A stretch of DNA of 64,000 bases from Tolumonas lignilytica (GCF_000527035.1 NZ_AZUK01000001.1:2554001-2618000); one strand, 5' to 3'; positions 7,734 to 16,142 are shown, numbered from the stretch's first letter. Notes: generated by a model from the sequence alone, not told the origin. A program made the numbers and translations.

Positions 7734-10700
7734 GTGAAACTTAAAATTCGCCATTCGTTAATAGCGATAGCTATTGGCGCTTCACTCTTAACCGGATGTC
7801 TAGTCAATAAACCATCGGAATCATTTAGTTCGGTTCCTTATTACAAAACTTGGCCAAAAATAAACAGCGCGATTAAAACAGATGCTGCGCAGGAACAATT
7901 TATTACTGGGATTTTGTCTCAAATGACACTTGAGGAAAAGGTTGGACAAATGATACAGCCTGATCTAACTCAAGTGACACCGGAAGAGGCCGCACAATAT
8001 AAGCTAGGTTCATTGCTTAATGGTGGCGGTAACTATCCGAATGGAAACAAACATTCAACCGCAGCAGATTGGGCCAAAGAATCTGATAAATATTATTTAG
8101 CAGTTAAAACAGCGTTCGATGGGCGTGGATTTTGGATTCCATTCATGTGGGCTACTGATGCTGTTCATGGTGATAATAATGTTTACGGTGCAACCTTATT
8201 CCCACACAACATCGGATTAGGTGCAGCGCATGATCCTGATTTGATTTATAAAATCGGCCAAGCGACAGCCCAGGAAATCGCGGCCACCGGTTTAGATTGG
8301 ACATTCGCACCAACAGTCACCACACCAAGAGATGACCGCTGGGGACGAGTCTATGAGGGTTATTCCGAAGATCCGGAAATTGTTCACACCTATGCTGGAA
8401 AAATGGTTGAAGGGATCCAAGGTTCAGCAACTGATCTGAAAGGTGATCAGCATGTCATTTCGAATGTAAAACATTTTGTCGGTGATGGCGGAACACTCAA
8501 CGGAGTCGATCGTGGCGAAAATCATTACAGCGAAGACTACCTGCGTAATATTCATGCGACAGGCTATTTCTCTGGTTTGGACGCAGGTGCTCAAGTCGTT
8601 ATGGCCTCATTTAATAGCTGGAATGACGACACTAACTACTCAGTACCCGATGAGACGAGGGGTGCTCATGCCACTGACTATAACTACAAGATCCATGGCA
8701 GCAAATATCTGATCCACGATGTGTTAAAACAACAAATGGGTTTTGATGGTCTCGTAGTTTCTGACTGGAATGGTCATCAAGAGGTTGCTGGTTGTAGCAG
8801 CAATAGTTGTCCTGCCGCTGTCAATGCCGGTATTGATATTTTCATGGTCACTGCCAATGCCGATTGGAAAGCGTTTTACCAAGATGTTATCAATAAAGTT
8901 AAAAGCGGCGTGATCCCACAAGAACGTATTGATGATGCTGTCACTAGAATTCTGCGTGTCAAAGCGCGTGCCGGGTTATGGGATAAACCACAGCCAAGTT
9001 TACGATCTTTAGCGGGTAAACAGGAAATTCTTGGTTCAGCTGAGCACAAAGCACTTGCTCGTGAGGCCGTCAGCGAGTCGTTAGTGCTCTTAAAAAATAA
9101 TGCCAATATTCTGCCATTAGCGCGTAATCAAAAAATTCTGTTAGCAGGTAGTGCTGCTAGTGATATTCAAAAACAAACAGGCGGCTGGAGTTTAACTTGG
9201 CAAGGTACAGGCAATACACTTAATGATTTCCCTGGCGCTCAAACTGTTGAACTTGCATTAAAAGAGGCTATCGGAACAGACAACGTTGTCACAAATGCCG
9301 CTGATATGCCGACAGGAGGGGTCGCACTGGTTGTCATTGGAGAAGACCCCTACGCTGAAATGTATGGTGATATTAAGAACTCACAAACACTGGAATTTGC
9401 CGCTTTAAAAACTAGCTATAAAGCTGATCTTGATAAAATAAAAGAATTAAAAGCTGCTGGGTTCAAAGTGGTGACTGTATTCTTCTCAGGTCGACCACTC
9501 TATGTAAATGATGAAATTAACCACTCGGATGCTTTTGTCGCTGCATGGTTGCCCGGCACAGAGGCGGGTGGTATTACCGATGTGCTGTTTAAAAATGCCA
9601 ACGGTTCGGTCAATAAGCCTTTCACAGGAAAGCTGTCATACACTTGGCCAAATAAAAAATGTGCCACTACAATAAATAAAATACCAAGCAATATACCAAA
9701 CTATACTCTGCCTGATTTTGAACAAGCGTTAGACGCAGATAATGTCTTATTTGCATATGGTTATGGGCTGACTAATGGTGAAATATCTACACAAGATCTG
9801 AACAATCTCACATTGGACGATCGCAGTTTCGGTTGTAATCAAACTGACCCATCTAATGCTGGCATCGCGACTGATGCGATGGAAATCTTTGGTAAATTAG
9901 CCACTGGTGAACATGTATTACGATTGGGAGATCCGAGTAATTGGAATGGTACAGATTCAGTGATTGCTGATACTGCACTTCCCAATATAAAAACAACGGC
10001 TATCAACTATCAGCATCAATATGATGCGCGTGAAGTTACCTTCTTAGGAACCGGACCTGCGCAAATTTATGCACAAACAGTTGATCAAAAAGGTGTTGAT
10101 CGAACTCCATATTTGAATGCAGAGTCCACACTTCAATTTGATGTAAAAATACATGAATACCCATCGAAGAGCGTAAACCTGGATGTTCATTGCGAATACC
10201 CTTGTCTTTCTGAGGTCAAATTAACCTCAGTCATGAATTCGCTACCAACTGAAATCTGGAAAACGATTAAGGTTCCTTTAGCGTGTTTTAGTGGCTTGGA
10301 TTATACAAAAATAAATACTCCATTTTTGTTGTATACCGATGGCACCGCACATTTTGATCTGGGCAATATTCGTTGGGTCCCCAAATCAGTAGATGCTGCC
10401 GCAGACGCAGTAAGTTGTGATAAGTTACAAGAAACATTGACGCCACTTGACGAATCACCATCAAATCTCTTTGTAGGTGGCACCTTCAGCAGTACATGGA
10501 ATGCTTATCTCGGTACATGGACTGCACACACTGACAGCGACTGGAGCCCTGTAGACGGCTTAATTACTACCTCTGTGAATGGTGATGAAATTGATATTCA
10601 ATATGCGGATGCGCCGGCTGGTGATAAAGGGTTGGTGTTTATTCAAGGTGACCCACAAAACCTAACCAATTATTTGGCCGCAGGTAAACTGGAGTTCGAG

Positions 10701-10958
10701 TTGTATGTTGATTCTTATGCCCAAAATACCACAGGGTTAACCGTTAAAATGGAAGGAACAAAAGGTACCGGGCCTGATCACCCGCTAGGAGCTGGCTTAG
10801 CTCTTGGCGCTTGGACACCTGTTTCTATCAACCTCAGTGATTTAGGTATTGATGATAAGATCACTTCTATTAACAAACCTTTTGCTATCTTGCCTGCATG
10901 GGGTGAAGCACAAGGTAATGTTAAGTTCAGAGTGCGCAATATCCGCTTAGTCAAATAA
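7734..10958 (+). CDS. GH3 family exo-beta-glucanase / beta-glucosidase lipoprotein
   Basis: This large glycoside hydrolase should release glucose from beta-glucans or cello-oligosaccharides at the cell envelope. I choose GTG 7734 because AAGGA (7721-7725) is correctly spaced for it but overlaps the upstream ATG at 7725. The 1074-residue product begins with a lipoprotein signal ending LLTGC (lipidated Cys22). GH3 N-terminal barrel: about 60-410, with the nucleophile in VVSDWNG (Asp344). GH3 C domain: about 440-680, with the GEDPYAEMYGD segment expected to carry the acid/base. Two ExoP-type beta-sandwich modules follow (about 700-890 and 905-1074). It stands alone after a LacI-type regulator, with no transporter gene nearby. 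Confidence 0.88.
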   Translation: MKLKIRHSLIAIAIGASLLTGCLVNKPSESFSSVPYYKTWPKINSAIKTDAAQEQFITGILSQMTLEEKVGQMIQPDLTQVTPEEAAQYKLGSLLNGGGNYPNGNKHSTAADWAKESDKYYLAVKTAFDGRGFWIPFMWATDAVHGDNNVYGATLFPHNIGLGAAHDPDLIYKIGQATAQEIAATGLDWTFAPTVTTPRDDRWGRVYEGYSEDPEIVHTYAGKMVEGIQGSATDLKGDQHVISNVKHFVGDGGTLNGVDRGENHYSEDYLRNIHATGYFSGLDAGAQVVMASFNSWNDDTNYSVPDETRGAHATDYNYKIHGSKYLIHDVLKQQMGFDGLVVSDWNGHQEVAGCSSNSCPAAVNAGIDIFMVTANADWKAFYQDVINKVKSGVIPQERIDDAVTRILRVKARAGLWDKPQPSLRSLAGKQEILGSAEHKALAREAVSESLVLLKNNANILPLARNQKILLAGSAASDIQKQTGGWSLTWQGTGNTLNDFPGAQTVELALKEAIGTDNVVTNAADMPTGGVALVVIGEDPYAEMYGDIKNSQTLEFAALKTSYKADLDKIKELKAAGFKVVTVFFSGRPLYVNDEINHSDAFVAAWLPGTEAGGITDVLFKNANGSVNKPFTGKLSYTWPNKKCATTINKIPSNIPNYTLPDFEQALDADNVLFAYGYGLTNGEISTQDLNNLTLDDRSFGCNQTDPSNAGIATDAMEIFGKLATGEHVLRLGDPSNWNGTDSVIADTALPNIKTTAINYQHQYDAREVTFLGTGPAQIYAQTVDQKGVDRTPYLNAESTLQFDVKIHEYPSKSVNLDVHCEYPCLSEVKLTSVMNSLPTEIWKTIKVPLACFSGLDYTKINTPFLLYTDGTAHFDLGNIRWVPKSVDAAADAVSCDKLQETLTPLDESPSNLFVGGTFSSTWNAYLGTWTAHTDSDWSPVDGLITTSVNGDEIDIQYADAPAGDKGLVFIQGDPQNLTNYLAAGKLEFELYVDSYAQNTTGLTVKMEGTKGTGPDHPLGAGLALGAWTPVSINLSDLGIDDKITSINKPFAILPAWGEAQGNVKFRVRNIRLVK

Positions 10959-10985
10959 ACAAAGGCTGATATACGGCAGACATAC

Positions 10986-11015
10986 AAAAGCCCCCACTGA
11001 TGTGGGGCTTTTTAT
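10986..11015. terminator. Bidirectional terminator after the GH3 gene
   Basis: AAAGCCCC(C) and (T)GGGGCTTT form a strong stem with a short ACTGAT-type loop, flanked by A- and T-rich runs on both sides. It can end the GH3 transcript and anything arriving from the tRNA side. Confidence 0.8.
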
Positions 11016-11018
11016 CTG

Positions 11019-11091
11019 TGGTCGGTGATAAAGGATCTGAACCCTTGACGCTCTGTTTTACCAAAGCATTACCACTGTTTTGTCGTTTGCG
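11019..11091 (-). pseudogene. Decayed tRNA-Pro-like relic
   Basis: Read on the minus strand, the last 34 nt, ending TATCACCGACCA, match the 3' half of tRNA-Pro(CGG) as I remember it from E. coli at about 26 positions, including the T-arm GGTTC..ATCCT and the encoded CCA. A TGGTA D-loop lies at the right distance, but the 5' acceptor strand does not pair with the 3' strand and the anticodon loop is no longer readable. It lies just past the tRNA-Pro(GGG) terminator. It could be a duplication left by an integration event or simple decay of a second tRNA-Pro gene. Confidence 0.5.
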
Positions 11092-11097
11092 GATTTA

Positions 11098-11131
11098 AAA
11101 AAAGAAAAAGACCAGCTTAAAAAGCTAGTCT
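11098..11131 (-). terminator. Terminator of tRNA-Pro(GGG)
   Basis: On the minus strand AGACTAGCTT and AAGCTGGTCT form a stem with one G-T wobble pair, followed by TTTTCTTTTTTT. Confidence 0.8.
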
Positions 11132-11147
11132 CTTTATCGGGATAATT

Positions 11148-11224
11148 TGGTCGGCGCGAGAGGATTTGAACCTCCGACCCCTGACACCCCATGACAGTGC
11201 GCTACCTGGCTGCGCTACGCGCCG
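11148..11224 (-). tRNA. tRNA-Pro (anticodon GGG)
   Basis: The 77-nt minus-strand sequence folds as a full cloverleaf: acceptor CGGCGCG pairs with CGCGCCG, D-arm GCGC..GCGC with GGTA in the loop, anticodon loop ATGGGGT giving GGG, T-arm GGAGG-TTCAAAT-CCTCT, and CCA encoded. It is almost the E. coli tRNA-Pro(GGG) sequence, including the T-T mismatch in the anticodon stem. Confidence 0.95.
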
Positions 11225-11257
11225 AAATTAAACAAAATCATTGCTTAACGGTTGCAG

Positions 11258-11286
11258 AGTCTATGTTCCACCCTTGAGCCTGTCAA
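11258..11286 (-). promoter_or_regulatory. Promoter of tRNA-Pro(GGG)
   Basis: On the minus strand a perfect TTGACA (11281-11286) is separated by 17 bp from TAGACT (11258-11263), 34 bp upstream of the mature tRNA 5' end. Confidence 0.65.
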
Positions 11287-11331
11287 CCGTACGTCGTGCA
11301 GCAAAGCATCAATTGCTGAAGTTCTGCACAA

Positions 11332-12681
11332 TTAATGACGATCAAATTGCAGGCGTTGGCCAAATCGCTCAGTCTGAATTTGTCCATTTTGGTAGGCGAT
11401 TGTGCCATTGACCAAGGTGGTGTGAATTCGACTACGGAATTGATAACCTTCAAACGGTGACCAGCCACATAAATAGAGTGTATTTTCCGGTGTGACCAGA
11501 TAAGGGCTGTTGAGGTCAACCAATACCAGATCGGCAAAATAACCCTCACGGATGTAACCCCGTTCACGGATTTGATAGCGTTCGGCCACTGCATGCGCAG
11601 TGCGTTTTACGATTGTTTCCAGTGAGAATATGCCGTTGTGATAATGTTCCAGCAGTGACACTAAGGCGTGCTGACACAGTGGCAATCCTGACGGGGCCTG
11701 AAAATAGGTATTCTGCTTTTCCTGCCAGGTATGTGGAGCATGGTCGGTCGCAATAATATCAATAACGCCGCTGTTGACTGCAGCCTGTAAGGCTTGCTGG
11801 TCAGCTGCCGTTTTAATCGATGGGTTGCATTTAATTAAATGACCCAGACGGTCGTAATCTGCCTGATTAAAGAACAGATGATGAGCGCACACTTCCGCGG
11901 TGATGTTTTTACGGGCCAATTCACTGAGTGACTGGCTGGCGGTAAAGAGTTCGAGTTCCTTGGCTGTGGTAATGTGCAACACATGCAGCTTGGCATTGTA
12001 TTTTTTGGCCAGTTCAACGGCCATGCTGGATGAGGCATAGCAGGCATCTGCAGAACGAATATTGGCGTGCTCCCGGGCCGGAACGTCGTCACCGTATTTC
12101 TTCCGCGCCTCATCTTCCAAAATTTTGATCATAGGGGTGTTTTCGCAATGTGTTGCGATCAACATTGGTGCTTCACGGAAGATAGCCGCCAGTGTATCGG
12201 CATTATCCACCAGCATATTACCGGTGGAAGCACCCATAAATACCTTGATACCACAGGTCTGGTTGGCATCCAGCAGTTTGATCTGTTCTAAATTATCGTT
12301 CGTAGCACCAAAATAGAAACTATGATTGGCAATCGCTTTTTGACTGGCCAATGCATATTTGGCTTCCAGTGCATCCACTGTTATTGTTTGCGGATTGGTA
12401 TTCGGCATTTCCATAAAACTGGTTGTGCCTCCGGCGACAGCCGCACGCGATTCGCTGGCCAAAGTGCCTTTATGTGTCAGTCCCGGTTCACGAAAATGAA
12501 CCTGATCGTCGATCATGCCCGGCAGCAGATATAATCCGCTGGCATCGATGAGTTGGCTCTGGCCATCATGCTCAATTGTGGTTGCGATTTTTTCGATTCG
12601 CTGATTGACGATTAAGACATCAGCTTGCTGTTGACGATCTTCATTGACCAGGGTGGCATTTTTAATTAACAGTCTGTTCAT
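11332..12681 (-). CDS. pyrC: Dihydroorotase, long (class I-like) form
   Basis: This enzyme closes carbamoyl-aspartate to dihydroorotate in pyrimidine synthesis. At 449 residues it belongs to the long amidohydrolase type, not the 348-residue E. coli PyrC type. Visible motifs are IDDQVHFREPGLTHKG (metal/substrate site near 60-75), MEMPNTNP, GIKVFMGAS, and catalytic ATDHAPHT near 310. The usual HxH of the first motif reads Q-V-H, as I recall from Bacteroidetes-like members. I chose ATG 12681 because homologues begin MxRLLIKN; an in-frame GTG lies at 12690. It is a single-gene unit downstream of the divergent PTPS-like gene. Confidence 0.85.
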   Translation of the reverse strand: MNRLLIKNATLVNEDRQQQADVLIVNQRIEKIATTIEHDGQSQLIDASGLYLLPGMIDDQVHFREPGLTHKGTLASESRAAVAGGTTSFMEMPNTNPQTITVDALEAKYALASQKAIANHSFYFGATNDNLEQIKLLDANQTCGIKVFMGASTGNMLVDNADTLAAIFREAPMLIATHCENTPMIKILEDEARKKYGDDVPAREHANIRSADACYASSSMAVELAKKYNAKLHVLHITTAKELELFTASQSLSELARKNITAEVCAHHLFFNQADYDRLGHLIKCNPSIKTAADQQALQAAVNSGVIDIIATDHAPHTWQEKQNTYFQAPSGLPLCQHALVSLLEHYHNGIFSLETIVKRTAHAVAERYQIRERGYIREGYFADLVLVDLNSPYLVTPENTLYLCGWSPFEGYQFRSRIHTTLVNGTIAYQNGQIQTERFGQRLQFDRH

Positions 12682-12769
12682 GGAAGTCACATACTTATTG
12701 GCAGGGATATTGTAATAATGATAAACGCAAATACGCCTGTCAGATACTCAAGATTAATAGGGTTATCAC

Positions 12770-13648
12770 ATGATTTTATTTGTACGCGACCTGACCGTCA
12801 TCGATGCGGCTTACTTATGTCCTCACCGCGGTATAGTGGGTGACAGTTGGTTAGTGGATGTTGAGTTAACCGGTGAACTCAATGAAATGAGCATGCTGTT
12901 TGATTTTGCCAGGGTAAAAAAACAGCTTAAAGCCATTATTGATACGCATGTGGATCATCGTTTGCTCGTGCCTCAAAAAGCGCCTGAAACAATGATTGAA
13001 CCGGCAGTAGCAGGGTATCTGTATGTCGATTTTCTCTCTGATGACCATACCATCCATTTGCATTGTCCGGATCAGGCATTTGCCATCATTCCAGATGCTG
13101 AAATCACGACCGAATCGGTCACCGACTATCTGCTAGCACTGATCCGTGAACAGTTGCCGGGCAATATCGACGGATTGACCATTACCTTACGCCATGAAGC
13201 GATTCCGACGCCGAGTTATCACTATACGCATGGCTTGAAGAAACATGACGGAAATTGTCAACGCATCGCGCACGGTCATCGTTCGATGATTGAGTTGTGG
13301 GTTGATGGTGCTCGCGATCATTCGCTGGAGCAATATTGGGCAACTCGCTGGCAGGATATCTATTTGGGCACGGCAGAAGATCTAGTCTCGTTGTCTGAAC
13401 TGGAACTGAGTGAAACCGGTCTGGAATTAGCCAATGATGAACAGCATTATTGTTTCCGTTATCGTTCTGCTCAAGGTGATTTCCAACTCGCTATTCCAAA
13501 AGAAAGTTGTGAAATTATCGATACAGATACGACGGTTGAACTGTTGGCTGCTTATATCGCCCGCCAGTTGAAACCTCAGCTCGACCACAAAAAGTTGAAA
13601 GTAGTGGCGTATGAAGGGGTAGGGAAAGGGGCGATAGAGTTGTGCTAA
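12770..13648 (+). CDS. Tandem PTPS-fold protein (6-carboxytetrahydropterin synthase-like)
   Basis: The 292-residue protein contains two QueD/PTPS-like halves. The N-terminal half (1-145) keeps the frame (L-T-V-I-D-A-A, GELNEMSMLFDF at 35-46, D62-H63, TTES..DYL) but has Tyr15 where the first zinc His normally stands and GDSW where HGHSW is expected. The C-terminal half (about 148-292) keeps H151/H154, C163 and H168-G-H170 but has an insertion (about 182-250) and no DF/DH pair. The active-site parts are therefore divided between the halves. It may act in queuosine or pterin metabolism; the exact reaction is not certain. The gene is alone, followed by a hairpin. Confidence 0.7.
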   Translation: MILFVRDLTVIDAAYLCPHRGIVGDSWLVDVELTGELNEMSMLFDFARVKKQLKAIIDTHVDHRLLVPQKAPETMIEPAVAGYLYVDFLSDDHTIHLHCPDQAFAIIPDAEITTESVTDYLLALIREQLPGNIDGLTITLRHEAIPTPSYHYTHGLKKHDGNCQRIAHGHRSMIELWVDGARDHSLEQYWATRWQDIYLGTAEDLVSLSELELSETGLELANDEQHYCFRYRSAQGDFQLAIPKESCEIIDTDTTVELLAAYIARQLKPQLDHKKLKVVAYEGVGKGAIELC

Positions 13649-13651
13649 ATG

Positions 13652-13692
13652 GGCTCAGTCATTTTGTACTGTATTGAAAAAATGACTGTGCC
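13652..13692 (+). terminator. Hairpin after the PTPS-like gene
   Basis: GGC-CAGTCATTTT and AAAATGACTG-GCC form a long stem with one mismatch and an AT-rich loop. A T-run (TTTTTTG) occurs about 20 bp later, so it may be a modest terminator. Confidence 0.4.
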
Positions 13693-13748
13693 AGAATAGA
13701 CGACATTTTTTGTTTGAGTCTCATTATTTTATTGATTAAGGATGCACC

Positions 13749-14105
13749 ATGGCCGAGGAAACAATTTTCAGTAAAATCATCCGTCAGGAAATTCCGGCAA
13801 AACTACTGTATCAGGATGAGCTGGTCAGTGCTTTCCGTGATATTCATCCGCAAGCACCTACCCATATTTTGATTGTGCCCAACAAGGTGATCCCGACGGT
13901 CAACGATGTTTCAACGGAAGATGAAGTGGCCCTGGGACGTCTGTTTACCGTGGCGCGCAAACTGGCTGCCGAAGAGGGCATTGATGAGTCAGGCTACCGT
14001 TTGGTCGTAAATTGTAACCGTGATGGCGGACAGGAAGTCTTTCATTTACATATGCATTTGCTGGGCGGCAAACGCATTGGTCGGCTGGTACAGGTTGACG
14101 CCTGA
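13749..14105 (+). CDS. hinT: HIT family purine nucleoside phosphoramidase HinT
   Basis: HinT hydrolyses adenosine 5'-phosphoramidates and related adenylates in the cytoplasm. The 118-residue protein has the histidine triad H99-L-H101-M-H103 near the C-terminus, preceded by the family's typical [13 protein letters not shown] opening and [14 protein letters not shown]. It starts an operon with lpoB and thiK: its TGA overlaps the lpoB ATG by one base. The same order is found in E. coli. Confidence 0.95.
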   Translation: MAEETIFSKIIRQEIPAKLLYQDELVSAFRDIHPQAPTHILIVPNKVIPTVNDVSTEDEVALGRLFTVARKLAAEEGIDESGYRLVVNCNRDGGQEVFHLHMHLLGGKRIGRLVQVDA

Positions 14106-14701
14106 TGATGACATTTCGTATGCACCGGGAAAATGCCTGTTCAGGATTACTATTGCTGGGCGCCCTGGTGTTGGCGGGCTGTAATACCACGCAATATCAA
14201 TCATCCGGCAAAGGTTCTGGCGGGCAGATCATCACTACGGGCAGTGTGCAAACTCAGGCACCACAGAAAATAAAACCTGTTGATTTTCAGCCGTTAGCAA
14301 AACGTGCTGCCGTGGCGGTGGTAAAACGAAGTGCCAAACTGGATCTGGGATCAAAACCTACCTTATACGTCGATATGATCCGCAACAGTACGCCTAACAC
14401 CCAAGATATGGACAAGGTTACGGCTGTATTGCATAAAGAGCTGGCTAGATCGGGTCGTTTTCAGTTAATTCCGCTGGAAAAAAACGCTGCTTATCAGCAA
14501 TCGCTGGATTATCAGCAAAGCGAAGGTTCAATGAACCCGTCTATTGCCGTGCAACTGGGCAGACAAACGGGAGCGGATTTAATGTTATACGGTGCAGTAA
14601 CCCATCTTAAAAAGAGCAATACCTATCAACTGACAACCCACATGATGAATCTGAAATCTGGCGAGTTGTTATTCACTGATAAGCAATACGCTCGTAAGTG
14701 A
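14105..14701 (+). CDS. lpoB: Penicillin-binding protein activator LpoB
   Basis: LpoB is an outer-membrane lipoprotein that reaches through the peptidoglycan to activate PBP1b, whose gene (mrcB) is also in this window. The 198-residue product has a signal peptide with LAGC lipobox (Cys at about 26), a flexible linker rich in Q, S and G, and the folded domain with YVDMIRNST, LHKELARSGRF and GADLMLYGAVTH. It shares one base with hinT and is followed immediately by thiK. Confidence 0.92.
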   Translation: MMTFRMHRENACSGLLLLGALVLAGCNTTQYQSSGKGSGGQIITTGSVQTQAPQKIKPVDFQPLAKRAAVAVVKRSAKLDLGSKPTLYVDMIRNSTPNTQDMDKVTAVLHKELARSGRFQLIPLEKNAAYQQSLDYQQSEGSMNPSIAVQLGRQTGADLMLYGAVTHLKKSNTYQLTTHMMNLKSGELLFTDKQYARK

Positions 14702-14703
14702 TC

Positions 14704-15516
14704 ATGTCTGGATTGCCGGCGCCCTATCTTTACGCCGAAAGAACACTGTTGGGATCTGGGCTAACCAACAGTGCCTTTCGCCTTACCCATCAAAACCAAC
14801 ATTACTTTTATCGTCAGGGCATTGCGCACCCGGAGGCGTTGTATATTGACCGGGAACAGGAGCGTCAGGCATTACAGATCGCTTATGCCGATGGATTGAT
14901 TCCTGAAATTCTCTATTCCTCAGACGATGGGCAACAATTGGTCATGGCTTGGTGTGAGGAACCGGTGTGGCAAGTTGATTATTTTTCTTCTGCTGCCGGT
15001 ATTGCCCGGTTGGGGCAACTCACAGCCCGAGTGCATGCATTAGCAGGTCAGCTCAAGGTATTGGATCTTTCAGACTATCTTCAGCGGTTTATGGATGATT
15101 TGCCCCGGCTGGATACCGCATTAAAACAGCAGGTGGTTCAATTACAAACGATGCTCAGGGCATCTGCTCCCTGTCGGCCGGTTTTCTGTCATAACGACAT
15201 TAACCCTTCCAATTTGTTGGGGGAAAAGCCCTGGCTGATTGACTGGGAATATGCCGCGATGGGCGATCCGGCATTTGAATTAGCCGGTATTTGCCGCGCC
15301 GGAATGTTCGATGCAGCCCAACAACAGCTATTGATTCGGGTTTATCAGGGAGCTGGTGGTGATTGCAGCATCGAGCGAGTTAAGCGAATGTTGCCGGTGG
15401 TAGACATGGTGAGTTTACTGTGGTGTGAAAAAATTCAGTTACAGCGGGCAGATAAACGCTATGAATTGCTGCATCGGCAATTAGAGCAACAGGTGTTTGA
15501 TGCGGAGCGGCAATAA
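14704..15516 (+). CDS. thiK: Thiamine kinase ThiK-like phosphotransferase
   Basis: The protein has the choline/aminoglycoside kinase fold. Visible motifs are FCHNDINPSNLL (Brenner loop with catalytic Asp) and LIDWEYAAMGDPAFELAG (metal-binding Asp). The location after lpoB matches E. coli thiK (ycfN), which phosphorylates thiamine in salvage, so that function is likely. ATG 14704 is preferred; an in-frame GTG at 14698 overlaps the lpoB stop. The product has 270 residues. Confidence 0.82.
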   Translation: MSGLPAPYLYAERTLLGSGLTNSAFRLTHQNQHYFYRQGIAHPEALYIDREQERQALQIAYADGLIPEILYSSDDGQQLVMAWCEEPVWQVDYFSSAAGIARLGQLTARVHALAGQLKVLDLSDYLQRFMDDLPRLDTALKQQVVQLQTMLRASAPCRPVFCHNDINPSNLLGEKPWLIDWEYAAMGDPAFELAGICRAGMFDAAQQQLLIRVYQGAGGDCSIERVKRMLPVVDMVSLLWCEKIQLQRADKRYELLHRQLEQQVFDAERQ

Positions 15517-15540
15517 AAAAGCGCGTCATGTGACGCGCTT
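15514..15540 (-). terminator. Terminator of raiA
   Basis: AAGCGCGTCA and TGACGCGCTT form a perfect 10-bp stem with a 2-nt centre. On the minus strand it is followed by TTTTTTATT. It also lies just after the thiK stop and could slow that transcript. Confidence 0.85.
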
Positions 15541-15555
15541 GGGAATACAGATAAA

Positions 15556-15888
15556 TCAGAACATGGCGGCCATGGAATTCTGGCGATGCGCATTTCTGTT
15601 GCGACGGGCATCTGGGCGATGAATATGTCGAATGATCTGACGTTCCAGTTTTTGTTCTAATGCATTTATAGCTGCATAAAGATCTTCATGTTCAGCTTCA
15701 GCAAATAATTTACCAAATGGGATCTGAATTCTGGCTTCAATAACGTAACGTTCACCTTCCTTGCCAACATATACATGTGGAGAAATCATCGGGACCTGCA
15801 TGCGTTCCAATTTTTCAAATTTGGATGTCACATACTCGCGGATGGATGGGGTTACATCAATAATTTTGCTGGTAATTTCGAGCAGCAT
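15556..15888 (-). CDS. raiA: Ribosome hibernation factor RaiA (YfiA)
   Basis: RaiA binds the 30S A/P-site region in stationary phase or stress and stalls 70S ribosomes. The 110-residue protein has the HPF/RaiA fold signatures: ITSKIIDVTPSIREYV at the start, HEDLYAAINALEQKLERQI in the C-terminal helix, then a short basic tail that ends MAAMF. It is monocistronic with its own terminator, and a CRP-like site lies about 70 bp upstream. Confidence 0.92.
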   Translation of the reverse strand: MLLEITSKIIDVTPSIREYVTSKFEKLERMQVPMISPHVYVGKEGERYVIEARIQIPFGKLFAEAEHEDLYAAINALEQKLERQIIRHIHRPDARRNRNAHRQNSMAAMF

Positions 15889-15955
15889 AGTCGCATCCTC
15901 CTGCTTTGTTTTCTACAACCCACATATTCAGAATAGTGATTTGAAAAACAAATTT

Positions 15956-15971
15956 TGTGACAATCATCACC
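15956..15971. promoter_or_regulatory. Candidate CRP site upstream of raiA
   Basis: TGTGA-CAATCA-TCACC matches the CRP consensus TGTGA-N6-TCACA at nine of ten arm positions and lies 68 bp from the raiA start codon. Carbon-starvation control would make sense for a hibernation factor. Confidence 0.45.
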
Positions 15972-16142
15972 ATATTAGAGGGAAAATGTTGGAATTTATT
16001 AATGTGTGATCCTGGTTGGCAGCAGCTTGTGTGTGGGGTTGCCAGATAAATGACACCTGTGTCATAGTTGAACAAATTAAATGACTAGTGTGATGCGCTA
16101 GTTCAGTGAGAAGTTGCAATAAGAACAGGCTATCAAGCGAAC

